Shown: positions 44,014 through 52,105 of the stretch, one piece after another
Numbering within the stretch: the stretch's first letter is position 1
Layout: every line of letters begins with the position of its first letter
NCBI GenBank assembly: GCA_003635265.1
Contig: PYIZ01000052.1
Location: 1-64,000, forward strand
DNA: 64,000 nt
Direction of reading: 5' to 3'
DNA from: Candidatus Poribacteria bacterium
GTDB taxonomy: Bacteria; Poribacteria; WGA-4E; PCPOR2b
Translations under genes and position numbers: made by a program
Notes under the pieces: model-generated
The model's input: the letters and a program-made list of their open reading frames with translations, nothing else
Told to the model about the DNA's origin: nothing
Database searches by the model: none

Positions 44014-45210
44014 ATGTCAGTTGAAGTTATTAAACCTCGGATTCGAGGCTTTATCTGCACAAACGCCCATCCAGGTGGGTGTCATCAAAACATTCAGAAC
44101 CAAGTAAATTACATCAAATCAAACACCGCAACCCAAAAAACCGATCTCAACGTCCTCGTCGTCGGCGCATCGACCGGATACGGACTCGCCTCCCGCATCG
44201 CACTCACTTGGGCTTACGGCGCAAAATCGCTAGGAATTTTCTACGAACGACCTGCAGCCGGAAGACGGACCGCCACCGCGGGTTACTATAACTCCGTCGC
44301 CTTCCACCAACTCGCAGCACAGGAGGGCTTCTCCGCCGAAAGCATCAACGGCGACGCCTTCTCCGATGATATCAAGGGTGAGACAATCGATCGAATCAAA
44401 GGGGGTATGGGTAAGATCGATATGGTCGTTTACAGCATTGCGGCACCACGGCGGATCCATCCACGCACAGGTGCAGAGCATAATTCCGTGTTGAAGCCGA
44501 TCGGTCAGTCCTACACCAGCCAAACGATCGACCTGAACCGAGAGGTGGTCACCGATATTACCCTTGAAGCGGCAAGCGAACAGGAGATCACTGACACCGT
44601 TGCCGTGATGGGAGGCGAAGATTTGGAATTCTGGACGGACGCGTTGCTCGCCGAAGACCTACTCGCACCGGGCGCGACGGTGGTAACATATACCTACATC
44701 GGACCCGAACTCACATGGGCAATCTACCGCGACGGCACCATCGGCAAAGCGAAAGAGGATTTGGAAGCCCGCGTCAACAAGTTGGACAAAACGCTCGCCG
44801 ATAAACTTGGCGGGAACGTCTACCTCTCTGTCAACAAAGCCATCGTTTCGCAGGCGTCGATGGCGATCCCAGTCGTCCCCCTCTACATGAGTATCCTCAA
44901 CCAAATCATGGACGCCAAAGGCACCAACGAGGCCCCAATCGCGCAGATGGGGCGGCTTTTCACCGAACACATCGGTCCCGACCTCTCTCCAACGCTCGAC
45001 GCTGAACGCCGCATCCGACTCGATGACCGCGAACTCCGCGCCGATGTCACCGCCGAAATCATAGAACGGTGGGGACAGATTAACACCGACAACTTCCGCG
45101 AGATCTCCGACTACGACGGTCTACAGCACACCTTCCGCAACCTGTTCGGCTTCGATGTCGATGGCGTCAATTACGACGAACCAGTAGAAACAGAACTCAA
45201 CCTACCGTAG
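44014..45210 (+). CDS. fabV: FabV-type enoyl-ACP/trans-2-enoyl-CoA reductase
   Basis: ATG 44014 behind AAAGGA. N-terminal M-S-V-E-V-I-K-P-R-I-R-G-F-I-C is diagnostic of FabV. The NADH motif G-A-S-T-G-Y-G is at 51-57, and the catalytic Tyr238-x8-Lys247 (Y-R-D-G-T-I-G-K-A-K) has the FabV spacing rather than the FabI one. Length 398 is full. It carries out the last reduction of fatty-acid elongation and is naturally triclosan-tolerant in known members. Confidence 0.95.
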   Translation: MSVEVIKPRIRGFICTNAHPGGCHQNIQNQVNYIKSNTATQKTDLNVLVVGASTGYGLASRIALTWAYGAKSLGIFYERPAAGRRTATAGYYNSVAFHQLAAQEGFSAESINGDAFSDDIKGETIDRIKGGMGKIDMVVYSIAAPRRIHPRTGAEHNSVLKPIGQSYTSQTIDLNREVVTDITLEAASEQEITDTVAVMGGEDLEFWTDALLAEDLLAPGATVVTYTYIGPELTWAIYRDGTIGKAKEDLEARVNKLDKTLADKLGGNVYLSVNKAIVSQASMAIPVVPLYMSILNQIMDAKGTNEAPIAQMGRLFTEHIGPDLSPTLDAERRIRLDDRELRADVTAEIIERWGQINTDNFREISDYDGLQHTFRNLFGFDVDGVNYDEPVETELNLP

Positions 45211-45232
45211 TTAGTTCATTGGTTCATTAAAG
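45211..45232. repeat. Octamer satellite at convergent gene ends
   Basis: TAGTTCAT, TGGTTCAT, TAAAG: the array fills the 16 bp between fabV and the MazG-like gene and provides the TAA stop of the latter on the minus strand. Confidence 0.6.
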
Positions 45233-45556
45233 TTTGGCATTCTCCTGATGCCGCTGCCGATCTCGCTTCGTCTTTTTCTCGATTGACTTCCGAAAAGCGT
45301 CCTCTAGGTCCACCCCAGTCTGATTCGCCAAACAGATCAGCACAAACAGCACGTCCGCCATCTCCTCCGCAAGATCCACCTCTCTATCCGATGCCTTGAA
45401 ACTCTGGTCTCCATACCGGCGCGCCATGACACGCGCCATCTCCCCGACCTCCTCCATCAGGATAGCGGTATTCGTCAACTCGGAAAAATAACGGACCCCA
45501 ACTGTTTTAATCCATTCATCCACCAATTTCTGACAGTTTTCGATTGTGTATTCCAT
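45227..45556 (-). CDS. MazG-like nucleotide pyrophosphohydrolase, short form
   Basis: ATG 45556 behind GGAGTG. The 109 residues form one all-alpha NTP-PPase unit: M-E-E-V-G-E-M-A near 31 and E-E-M-A-D-V-L-F near 68 make the E-x-x-E...E-x-x-D metal site. Single-domain members hydrolyse dCTP or modified nucleotides. The full MazG gene is only 330 bp away on the other strand, so the window has two family members. Confidence 0.88.
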   Translation of the reverse strand: MEYTIENCQKLVDEWIKTVGVRYFSELTNTAILMEEVGEMARVMARRYGDQSFKASDREVDLAEEMADVLFVLICLANQTGVDLEDAFRKSIEKKTKRDRQRHQENAKL

Positions 45557-45882
45557 ACTTCACTCCATCTGCTAGGCATGTTTCATGTTCGGCGCCTTCT
45601 ATAACACATGTCGCCCCGCCCCGATAAATCGGGATTCAAAGCAACTGGGGCTTTAGGTTTGTACCGTTGCGTGTGCTATAAACATGTCGCCCCGCTGGGG
45701 CTAAATACTCTTGATAATCCCTTAATGAACCAATACCCCATAACGAACTTTTTACGCATTACGAATCACGTTTTACGTTTCACACATCATCATAGCACGC
45801 AGACCTTGACAGGTCAATATCTTTTCCAACTTGACAGGAGGGACAGACATACACTATACTCAACCCCTCGGAGGCTACATCT
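45557..45882. repeat. Intergenic mosaic with nested palindrome, heptamers and mazG promoter
   Basis: First palindrome GCCCC...CTGGGGC (45612-45651) is split by a CCCGATAAATCGGGATTCAAAG insertion. The second, GCCCCGCTGGGGC, is intact at 45689. Then octamer AATGAACC (45724), heptamers TTACGCA, TTACGAA, TCACGTT, TTACGTT, TCACACA (45752-45786), and the promoter listed separately. Confidence 0.65.
45831..45860 (+). promoter_or_regulatory. Sigma-70 promoter of mazG
   Basis: TTGACA at 45831-45836, 18-bp spacer, TATACT at 45855-45860; a second TTGACA at 45806 is too far. The mazG ATG is 23 bp downstream. Confidence 0.75.
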
Positions 45883-46668
45883 ATGCACAAAGAACTATTT
45901 GACGAACTCGTTCAAGTCGTTGCGGCACTACGCGGCGAAAACGGCTGCCCATGGGACAAAGCACAAACCCACGAAACCCTAAAAGGGGATCTCATCGAAG
46001 AAACCTACGAAGTAATTGAGGCAATCGACGCGAAATCATCGGACAAGCTACAGGAAGAACTCGGCGACCTCCTCCTACAAGTCATGCTCAACGCACAGAT
46101 CGCAAAGGATCAAGGCGATTTCAGCATCAACGAAGTTGTGCGTTCAATAACGGATAAACTCATCCGCCGCCACCCGCACGTCTTTGGGGATGTCGATGCA
46201 AAGGACGCGGAGACGGTGCTTCAGAATTGGGAGGCGATTAAGCGAAACGAGGCGGGTTACGAAGATCGGAAATCCGTCCTCGATGGGGTGCCAGACTCCT
46301 TGCCCAGTCTATTACGGGCGCAGAAAATTCAGAACAAAGCAGCCCGCGTCGGATTCGATTGGGATACCGTCGCCGATGTACTTCCGAAACTAGAGGAAGA
46401 AATCGAGGAGGTCAAAACGAGCGTAAAAAAAGGGGACACGGCAGAGATTGAGATGGAGATCGGCGATCTCCTGTTTTCCGTGGTGAACCTATGCCGTTTT
46501 TTGGATGTGCAGGCAGAGGAAGCGTTGCGCCAAGCGGTCCGCAAGTTTACCAACCGCTTCCAAAAAATGGAGGAGACACTTGAGGAACGCGGTAAATCTT
46601 TCAAAGACTACGATCTAGCAGGATTAGATCTTATCTGGGAAGAAGCAAAAGAGAAGGAGCAACAATAA
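45883..46668 (+). CDS. mazG: Nucleoside triphosphate pyrophosphohydrolase MazG
   Basis: ATG 45883 behind CGGAGG. Full two-domain MazG: G-C-P-W-D-K-A-Q-T-H-E-T-L near residue 24, E-E-T-Y-E-V-I-E-A-I near 44, E-E-L-G-D-L-L-L-Q near 60, and the second E-E-I-E-E-V near 174 with E-I-G-D-L-L-F near 194. Both copies of the metal-binding E-x-x-E/E-x-x-D set are kept. It hydrolyses NTPs to NMP and pyrophosphate, cleaning damaged nucleotides. Confidence 0.93.
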   Translation: MHKELFDELVQVVAALRGENGCPWDKAQTHETLKGDLIEETYEVIEAIDAKSSDKLQEELGDLLLQVMLNAQIAKDQGDFSINEVVRSITDKLIRRHPHVFGDVDAKDAETVLQNWEAIKRNEAGYEDRKSVLDGVPDSLPSLLRAQKIQNKAARVGFDWDTVADVLPKLEEEIEEVKTSVKKGDTAEIEMEIGDLLFSVVNLCRFLDVQAEEALRQAVRKFTNRFQKMEETLEERGKSFKDYDLAGLDLIWEEAKEKEQQ

Positions 46669-46790
46669 TATGGCACGTAAACGCGCTTTAACAAGATAAC
46701 CCCCGTAGGTCGGGCTTCCTAGCCCGACTGCACCCATAAACACATCAACAAGGAGAAACAACCCACATGGCACGTAAACGAGTTTTAATT
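46654..46790. repeat. Duplicated gene start around a GTAGG hairpin
   Basis: AAGGAG...ATGGCACGTAAACG occurs at 46654-46683 and again at 46750-46780. The first copy stops after ten codons (TAA at 46697). Between them is the hairpin GTCGGGCT-TCCT-AGCCCGAC (46709-46728) preceded by CGTAG. This looks like a hairpin insertion with a target duplication of about 35 bp. Confidence 0.7.
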
Positions 46791-47474
46791 ACCGGTGCAG
46801 CAGGATTTATCGGCAGCTATATTCGGCAAAACTACGGCGATCGCTACGTCATGCGACTCGCAGACATCGCCGAAATCGAAAATCCGAATGGGCATGAGAT
46901 TATGAAGGCAGACATCGCCGATCTCGACCAGATGCAGCGCGCCTGCGAGGGGATGGATACGGTTGTCCATCTCGCCGCAGATCGCAGTCCGGCAGCGGAC
47001 TTCTACGAAACCCTGTTGTCACTGAACATCATCGGCACATACAACGTTTTCCAAGCCGCCAAAGACCAAGGCTGTGAGCGCGTCGTCTTTGCCAGCAGCA
47101 TCAACGCAATGTTAGCCTATCCACCCGACCTCTCCGTCACTTGGGATATGCCCGTCAACCCACCAAACGTCTACGGCGTGACCAAATGTTTTGGCGAAGC
47201 GTTGGGACAATGTTTCGCACATAACGGGCTGTCCTCAATCGCGATCCGAATCGGCGGCATTAAACGAGAGGGTGAACCACCCCGAAATCAAGGTGATATG
47301 GGACAGGGCTGGATCAGCCAACGCGATTTAGCACAACTGATAGGATGCTGCATCGATGTCGAAGGGGTTGACTTCGCAATCGTGCACGGGCAGAGCCGCC
47401 ACAAAACCCCACGGCTCGACATCTCGCACACCTGCGAGATCCTCGGCTACGACCCCCAAGACGGCACAATCTAA
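46767..47474 (+). CDS. NAD(P)-dependent epimerase/dehydratase family protein, short
   Basis: Rossmann motif G-A-A-G-F-I-G at residues 10-16; catalytic Tyr136-x3-Lys140 (Y-G-V-T-K); S-S-I-N near 111. At 235 residues it is shorter than most sugar-nucleotide epimerases (about 310) because the C-terminal substrate domain is small, as in uronate-dehydrogenase-like members. It follows mazG; the ancestral start was probably directly after the mazG stop at 46670. Likely an NAD-dependent sugar dehydrogenase or epimerase. Confidence 0.85.
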   Translation: MARKRVLITGAAGFIGSYIRQNYGDRYVMRLADIAEIENPNGHEIMKADIADLDQMQRACEGMDTVVHLAADRSPAADFYETLLSLNIIGTYNVFQAAKDQGCERVVFASSINAMLAYPPDLSVTWDMPVNPPNVYGVTKCFGEALGQCFAHNGLSSIAIRIGGIKREGEPPRNQGDMGQGWISQRDLAQLIGCCIDVEGVDFAIVHGQSRHKTPRLDISHTCEILGYDPQDGTI

Positions 47475-47481
47475 AGTAATA

Positions 47482-47542
47482 GGCATACTCCGTATGCCGT
47501 CCACTAAAAATACGTGTAGAGAACAACGATCGTTGTTCCCTA
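47482..47542. repeat. Two palindromes between convergent genes
   Basis: GGCATAC-TCC-GTATGCC (47482-47498) and GAACAACGA/TCGTTGTTC (47521-47538), the latter a near copy of the 35209 palindrome, ending CCCTACG. They may serve as a bidirectional stop for the epimerase and DUF4097 genes. Confidence 0.65.
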
Positions 47543-47587
47543 CGAAATGCCCCTCTGGACGCAGAAGCCGAACTTTGCATATTCTCG

Positions 47588-48637
47588 TTATCTCGTCTTC
47601 TCGTTTTCATGCTGAGACTCGACGATCGGCTTTTTGCGCAGACGGATGCTACCGCCGGAGGTACGCAGTTTAAGCAGCGGTCCCCCACCGTTAATCGCGC
47701 CCTGTAGCCTGTTTTTTCTTACCTTGCCCTGCACAACAGTCGCGATCGGAACATCGGTAGACACACTACCGCCGCTTGTCCGAGCCTCCACATCAACGCC
47801 GATGTCCTCAACAAGGTAGGCAGTCACGCTTCCCCCTGATGTCTCCAGCGAACAATCCCCTTCAGGTTGACGAGAAATATACGCTTTGATAGAGCCGCCG
47901 GAGGTCTTCGCGTTGATGCTCCCCATCACCTCTTCAACCGTAATGCTACCCCCAGAGGTTTTGGCGTTAACGCCACCGGTTGCCTTGTCGATGCTAATCG
48001 ATCCGCCAGAGGTCTTGGCTTGCACCGCTCCCGCCACGCTGCCGATCGTTATCTTGCCCCCGGAGGTCTTGACATCCGCATCGCCTTGCGTTCCCTCTAG
48101 TTTAATGCTGCCGCCCGAAGTTCGCCCCCAAACGGGACCTTTGATGCTTCCAATACGGAGACTCCCCCCCGATGTCTGGCTGCGAACTTCACCTGCCAGA
48201 TCCGCAACGGAGATGCCGCCACCCAAAGTTTTCAGATCAACGTTGTACCGTTGCGGGACAGTAATCAAGAATTTAACCCCTAACCGATTTCTTTCCCGAT
48301 TCCATGGCCAAGAATTCTTCTCACCATACTTCGCCCGGATTGTAACCCCACCGTCACTATGGTCAAAGGTGATCGGGAGATCCTCAAGGACCTCTTCAAC
48401 GCTCCATTTCCTACCCCTTTTGACCTTCCTTTCAATCTTTACATCAACCTGATCACGATCTGCCGCGCGGACCTCAATTGAGCCTCTGTCTGAATCAACC
48501 GTCAAACGGCCGCCGGGAGTCACCTGAAACGATCTCTCGATGTTATTCTCAACAGCAGCGTCGGCAATAGTCAACCCTGCAAACAGCACCCCTTGTAAAA
48601 TCAGCATGATTTGAAACTTACCAAATCCTATCCGCAT
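47588..48637 (-). CDS. Secreted DUF4097 beta-solenoid protein (TSGGSI type)
   Basis: ATG 48637 behind AGGAGG. Signal peptide to about residue 27. After an N-terminal beta region, about 13 solenoid turns repeat around T-S-G-G-S-I (G-G-S-L-R-I-G, G-G-S-I-K-L-E, G-G-K-I-T-I-G and so on). It is the last gene of the DUF2089-led set and lacks the E-G-K-I-x-A-E-E module of its two paralogues. Extracytoplasmic, probably structural or binding. Confidence 0.85.
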   Translation of the reverse strand: MRIGFGKFQIMLILQGVLFAGLTIADAAVENNIERSFQVTPGGRLTVDSDRGSIEVRAADRDQVDVKIERKVKRGRKWSVEEVLEDLPITFDHSDGGVTIRAKYGEKNSWPWNRERNRLGVKFLITVPQRYNVDLKTLGGGISVADLAGEVRSQTSGGSLRIGSIKGPVWGRTSGGSIKLEGTQGDADVKTSGGKITIGSVAGAVQAKTSGGSISIDKATGGVNAKTSGGSITVEEVMGSINAKTSGGSIKAYISRQPEGDCSLETSGGSVTAYLVEDIGVDVEARTSGGSVSTDVPIATVVQGKVRKNRLQGAINGGGPLLKLRTSGGSIRLRKKPIVESQHENEKTR

Positions 48638-48739
48638 GATAACCTCCTAAAATTGGTAGTAGTAGATAAAGGTTTCCTAACCTGTATGTATCATAGGTAT
48701 CCGAACCTGCAATCAAGCTCGTGTTATCGTGTTTATGCT

Positions 48740-49846
48740 TCAAGATTCCTGCCGTTTCAAACGAATTGATCCATTCGTGCTCCGCAGTTTCACAACTGCA
48801 TCGCCACCGCCGCCAACTTCCCCTTTAAGCTGATTCCTAATCTTCCCAACAACCGGAACCGGGAAATCGGTATGCACACGTCCTCTCTGCGATTCGGCAT
48901 CAAGCTGCCCCGCAAAATCAGCCGGAAGCGTTAAATTGATGGAACCGTTTGTCGTTGACGCAGCCATAGAACCGACACAACGGTGCACCTCCGCTCCTAT
49001 CGTGCCGTTGGTCGTTGAAAACTCCGCATCGTCAATCAGAAAACCGATCTTGGCTTTAACTGACCCGTTGGTCGCACGCGCACGAATTGGGCCCGCATCA
49101 CCTTCCAAGTCGATAGTCCCATTAGCAGTGGTGGCATCAATCGCTCCACTGATGCCACCTATCTCAATCTTACTGTTGACGGTACGGAGATTCACATCAA
49201 CCTCCCGCGGCGTTTCAATCGCATAACGCACGGTGAGGTTGACACCGCTGGGAGGAGGCGGGTGTTCCGTGAAAATCCGAAGTTCATCCCCAATCTGTTC
49301 GGCACGGATCTCAACCTGTTCGGCAAATTCGGCTGCGACACCTCTTCTCCCCCGAGCCTTCTTCCACGCACGCACCGAAACCTCATCTCGGTCTGAACCT
49401 TCGAGCGTGATGCGTCCGTTAGCCGCTTGTGCATCTATCTTGGTGATGCCGGTGCCCTTAAACACATCCAGTTGCTGCTTAACGCTCCGTTTTTCGTCCG
49501 CTGCTTCGTCCGAGATGTCAACAATATCAGAGACAGAATCAACCGCTTCAGAAACAGATGACCTCACCTGATCAACCACTTCGTCGACAATTTTCCCGAT
49601 ATCCGCCCGTTGCACCGACTTAATTGCATTACCCACCTCAACTTCAATCTCTCGCCCAACCTCCTGAAAGATGTCCGTCATCTCCTGCACAAAGTCCTTC
49701 TCCTGCTTGGGCTTTTCATCTTCAGTATCAGTCTCTTTTTCGGGCGCATCAGCCGCATCGAGGGCTCGTAGCAACATCTCTGCCTCCTCCGCGTTGATTT
49801 TCCCCTCGGCAAGCATTTTAAGCACTTCAAGTCTGTCTTGACGCAT
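48740..49846 (-). CDS. DUF4097 beta-solenoid protein with N-terminal helical module (TNG type)
   Basis: ATG 49846 behind AGGAGA; a 24-residue upstream frame is spacer. Residues 1-28 (V-L-K-M-L-A-E-G-K-I-N-A-E-E-A-E-M-L-L) are a SHOCT-like helical hairpin also found at the C terminus of the DUF2089 protein. A charged, coiled-coil-prone linker (35-130) follows, then solenoid turns built on T-T-N-G-T-I and A-T-N-G-S-V. No signal peptide, so cytoplasmic unless non-classically exported. Confidence 0.83.
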   Translation of the reverse strand: MRQDRLEVLKMLAEGKINAEEAEMLLRALDAADAPEKETDTEDEKPKQEKDFVQEMTDIFQEVGREIEVEVGNAIKSVQRADIGKIVDEVVDQVRSSVSEAVDSVSDIVDISDEAADEKRSVKQQLDVFKGTGITKIDAQAANGRITLEGSDRDEVSVRAWKKARGRRGVAAEFAEQVEIRAEQIGDELRIFTEHPPPPSGVNLTVRYAIETPREVDVNLRTVNSKIEIGGISGAIDATTANGTIDLEGDAGPIRARATNGSVKAKIGFLIDDAEFSTTNGTIGAEVHRCVGSMAASTTNGSINLTLPADFAGQLDAESQRGRVHTDFPVPVVGKIRNQLKGEVGGGGDAVVKLRSTNGSIRLKRQES

Positions 49847-50047
49847 TGTTATATCTCCTCTTGCTAGGTTCTGTTGACATTTCTTTGAGACGTGTCCGTA
49901 ATTCGTTGGCGAGCACACAACCGTAGAGGCGAGGTTCCTTCGCCCTTAAGTGCTCCTCCCATCGCTCCAGTTTTGAATCCTGATTTATCGGGGAGGAGCA
50001 CTATGTGTATGACAACAAACCAATGAACTAATGAACCAATAGATTGC

Positions 50048-50075
50048 TTACGCATCACGTTTTACGTTTTACGCC
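50048..50075. repeat. Heptamer satellite preceded by octamers
   Basis: TTACGCA, TCACGTT, TTACGTT, TTACGCC. Octamers CCAATGAA, CTAATGAA, CCAATAGA precede at 50019-50042. The end of the array supplies the C-terminal codons of the 50069 gene. Confidence 0.65.
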
Positions 50076-51361
50076 CTGCAACGGAGGTCAATCCCTCCGT
50101 GATGATTAGAAACTTGCAGGTTCGCCCCATCTGTGTTAGAAGTCGCTGTAAACTGTTGCTCTCGTTTCTCTTTAGTTAAATCCCCTTCAAATTCTGAGGA
50201 GATACTCCCCCGATAGGTTGACGCCTGAATCGACGCAAACGCATTTTCCGGCGCAACAAGGTTCACCTTTGCATGATGTCCCTTGATGACGCAATCTCCG
50301 CCAAAAGGTGCTACCACATCAAGATGGGGGTCTGCATGATGTGCATCAATGTGGAATGTGTCGCGTACCCCACCGAGTTCAATTCGCCCGTGGCCCTTAT
50401 TAACCTCAATGGTGCCACCCACCGAGTGGACGACAGCGTTTCCATGACGATGTGCCAGTGTGAGATCCCCGCCGACCCCATCAAGTTCAAGATGCCCATG
50501 TCTATGGTCGCCTTCAAAGTTACCACCGACTTTACCAAGATTGGCATTCCCGTGCCCACCCTTAAAGCAGACATTCCCTCGAATCGAGTCCGCTTCGACG
50601 TTTCCGTGGGGCGCGTCTAAGTTCAGATTGCCCTCAATTGCACCGAGAAAGACATTACCGTGTCGGTTGCCAATGGTAGTTGTCCCGCGCAAATCATCTA
50701 CGGACACATCACCGTGCCGATGGTCAAGCTCCAAATTCGTCTGCTGAGGCACAACCAACCAATAATCAACTCGTGCACGCGAACCGCTGTTCCGCCACAA
50801 CCCCCATTCCTCTGGATAGTTCGTCGTAATCGAAGCCCTCGTTACCCGGTCTGAGGCATCTTTTTCAGGCTCAATTCGGATCTCAATCTCTGAAGCGATC
50901 TCTTTCGCGGTCTCCTCATCCCCCGCCCACACAGTGATTTGATAATCGACCTGGAGACTGTTTTTCGTCCATGACTTCACTTCAATATCGCCGTGTCGGC
51001 TATCAATCTCCAGATCAAACCTTTCACCTGTTTCAAGCTGCACCTGGGTCCTCGGTTCTTCGTGACAGGCTCTGGGGTTCCTACCACGGTACCGACGCGG
51101 TCCACGTTTTCTATCTCTAGCCGAATTTTTCAATACCCGCCTAAATTCACGCGAAAGCTGTCCCTGATCTTTCAGAGATTCGGAACCTGCTTTTAATAGC
51201 TCAACAAAACTCTCTCGCTCGCCTTCGGACGGTGACTGTTCCACGGAATCCTGCGTTGGCTCATCAAGCGTGTCAAGAGTTTGCAAGAGCGATTCCCCTT
51301 CCTCTGCAGTAATTTTGCCTTCAGCCACCATTTTGAGAATGGTCATTCTTTCTTCGTTCAT
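50069..51361 (-). CDS. DUF4097-like beta-solenoid protein with histidine ladder (RHGNV type)
   Basis: ATG 51361 is 2 bp after the DUF2089 stop, behind GGGGGA. Residues 8-28 carry the same I-L-K-M-V-A-E-G-K-I-T-A-E-E-G module. The C-terminal half has about ten turns of R-H-G-N-V-x-L type: H-R-H-G-D-V, N-R-H-G-N-V, A-P-H-G-N-V, G-G-H-G-N-A, H-R-H-G-H-L, H-R-H-G-N-A, K-G-H-G-R-I, A-H-H-A, G-H-H-A-K-V, N-H-H-G-G-I. One or more His per turn would stack on one face. No signal peptide. Confidence 0.85.
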   Translation of the reverse strand: MNEERMTILKMVAEGKITAEEGESLLQTLDTLDEPTQDSVEQSPSEGERESFVELLKAGSESLKDQGQLSREFRRVLKNSARDRKRGPRRYRGRNPRACHEEPRTQVQLETGERFDLEIDSRHGDIEVKSWTKNSLQVDYQITVWAGDEETAKEIASEIEIRIEPEKDASDRVTRASITTNYPEEWGLWRNSGSRARVDYWLVVPQQTNLELDHRHGDVSVDDLRGTTTIGNRHGNVFLGAIEGNLNLDAPHGNVEADSIRGNVCFKGGHGNANLGKVGGNFEGDHRHGHLELDGVGGDLTLAHRHGNAVVHSVGGTIEVNKGHGRIELGGVRDTFHIDAHHADPHLDVVAPFGGDCVIKGHHAKVNLVAPENAFASIQASTYRGSISSEFEGDLTKEKREQQFTATSNTDGANLQVSNHHGGIDLRCRA

Positions 51362-51363
51362 CG

Positions 51364-51753
51364 TTATTTCCCCCTTAATTGATTGATCAACTCTGTCGCC
51401 TCCGCTGCGGAGATCTCCCCTTCACTGAGGCGCTTGAGAATGGCGCGGCGTTCCTCTGCCACCTCAGCGGAAGCAGCCGGCTCCGCCTCAACTTCATAAC
51501 CAAGTTCCTTGATAACAGCGTTCAGCCGGCTCCGAACGGTCGGGTAGGAGATTTCAAGCTCCCGTTCCATCTCTCTGATATTGCCCCGATTCCTGACGAA
51601 GACCTCAATAAAATCAAGGTCCTCCTGTGATAAGCGACAGAAGCGGCAGGTCGAATACTCACTTTCAATTCGAGTATGACAAGAACGACAGTGCATACCC
51701 GTTATTGTCAGTTCACCACCACATGTTGGACACCGCTCTAATACTTTTCGCAA
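51364..51753 (-). CDS. DUF2089-family regulator (zinc ribbon plus HTH)
   Basis: TTG start at 51753 behind AAGGAG. Cys8, Cys11, Cys22, Cys25, Cys36 and Cys39 form three C-x2-C pairs of a zinc ribbon. An HTH follows at about 45-75 (L-D-F-I-E-V-F-V-R-N-R-G-N-I, L-E-I-S-Y-P-T-V-R-S-R-L-N). The C terminus is I-L-K-R-L-S-E-G-E-I-S-A-A-E-A-T-E-L-I, the module at the N terminus of the next two proteins. It probably regulates its own operon. A consensus promoter lies upstream. Confidence 0.9.
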   Translation of the reverse strand: MRKVLERCPTCGGELTITGMHCRSCHTRIESEYSTCRFCRLSQEDLDFIEVFVRNRGNIREMERELEISYPTVRSRLNAVIKELGYEVEAEPAASAEVAEERRAILKRLSEGEISAAEATELINQLRGK

Positions 51754-52105
51754 AATTATCTCACTCCTTCACAGTTTAATTTTCCATCTCAACGACAACA
51801 ATATAACACTTTAACATCAATATGTCAATAATTTTATGCACATTATCACATAAATTGTCAATTTAACTTTATAAATAGAAACAAATTTATAAAATCAGTA
51901 ATATCAACTGAGGTTAATAATCGAAAGCCCATCAGTGCTGGAGATTGGATTTAAGGAGAACCGCGAAGTCCAACACGAATGAACCAATAGTATAGGCACA
52001 CTCCGTGTGCCGTCTACCTGAACCAATACACCAAGATAGCGTGAAACGAGCATAGGGATAGGAAGATAATTGGAGAGAAAAGAAGGAGGGGCAGCTGAAA
52101 CCCGA
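51754..52105. other. AT-rich intergenic region with repeats
   Basis: The DUF2089 promoter is in 51800-51828. Rich in ATAAATTGTCAATTTAA-like AT stretches to 51910. Then octamer-like GAATGAACC (51978), the palindrome GGCACAC-TCC-GTGTGCC (51995-52011) and GAACCAATACACC (52020). No gene. Confidence 0.55.
51800..51828 (-). promoter_or_regulatory. Sigma-70 promoter of the DUF2089 operon
   Basis: On the minus strand TTGACA (51823-51828), 17-bp spacer, TATATT (51800-51805), in an AT-rich region. Transcript would start near 51793, 40 bp before the TTG start codon. Confidence 0.75.
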
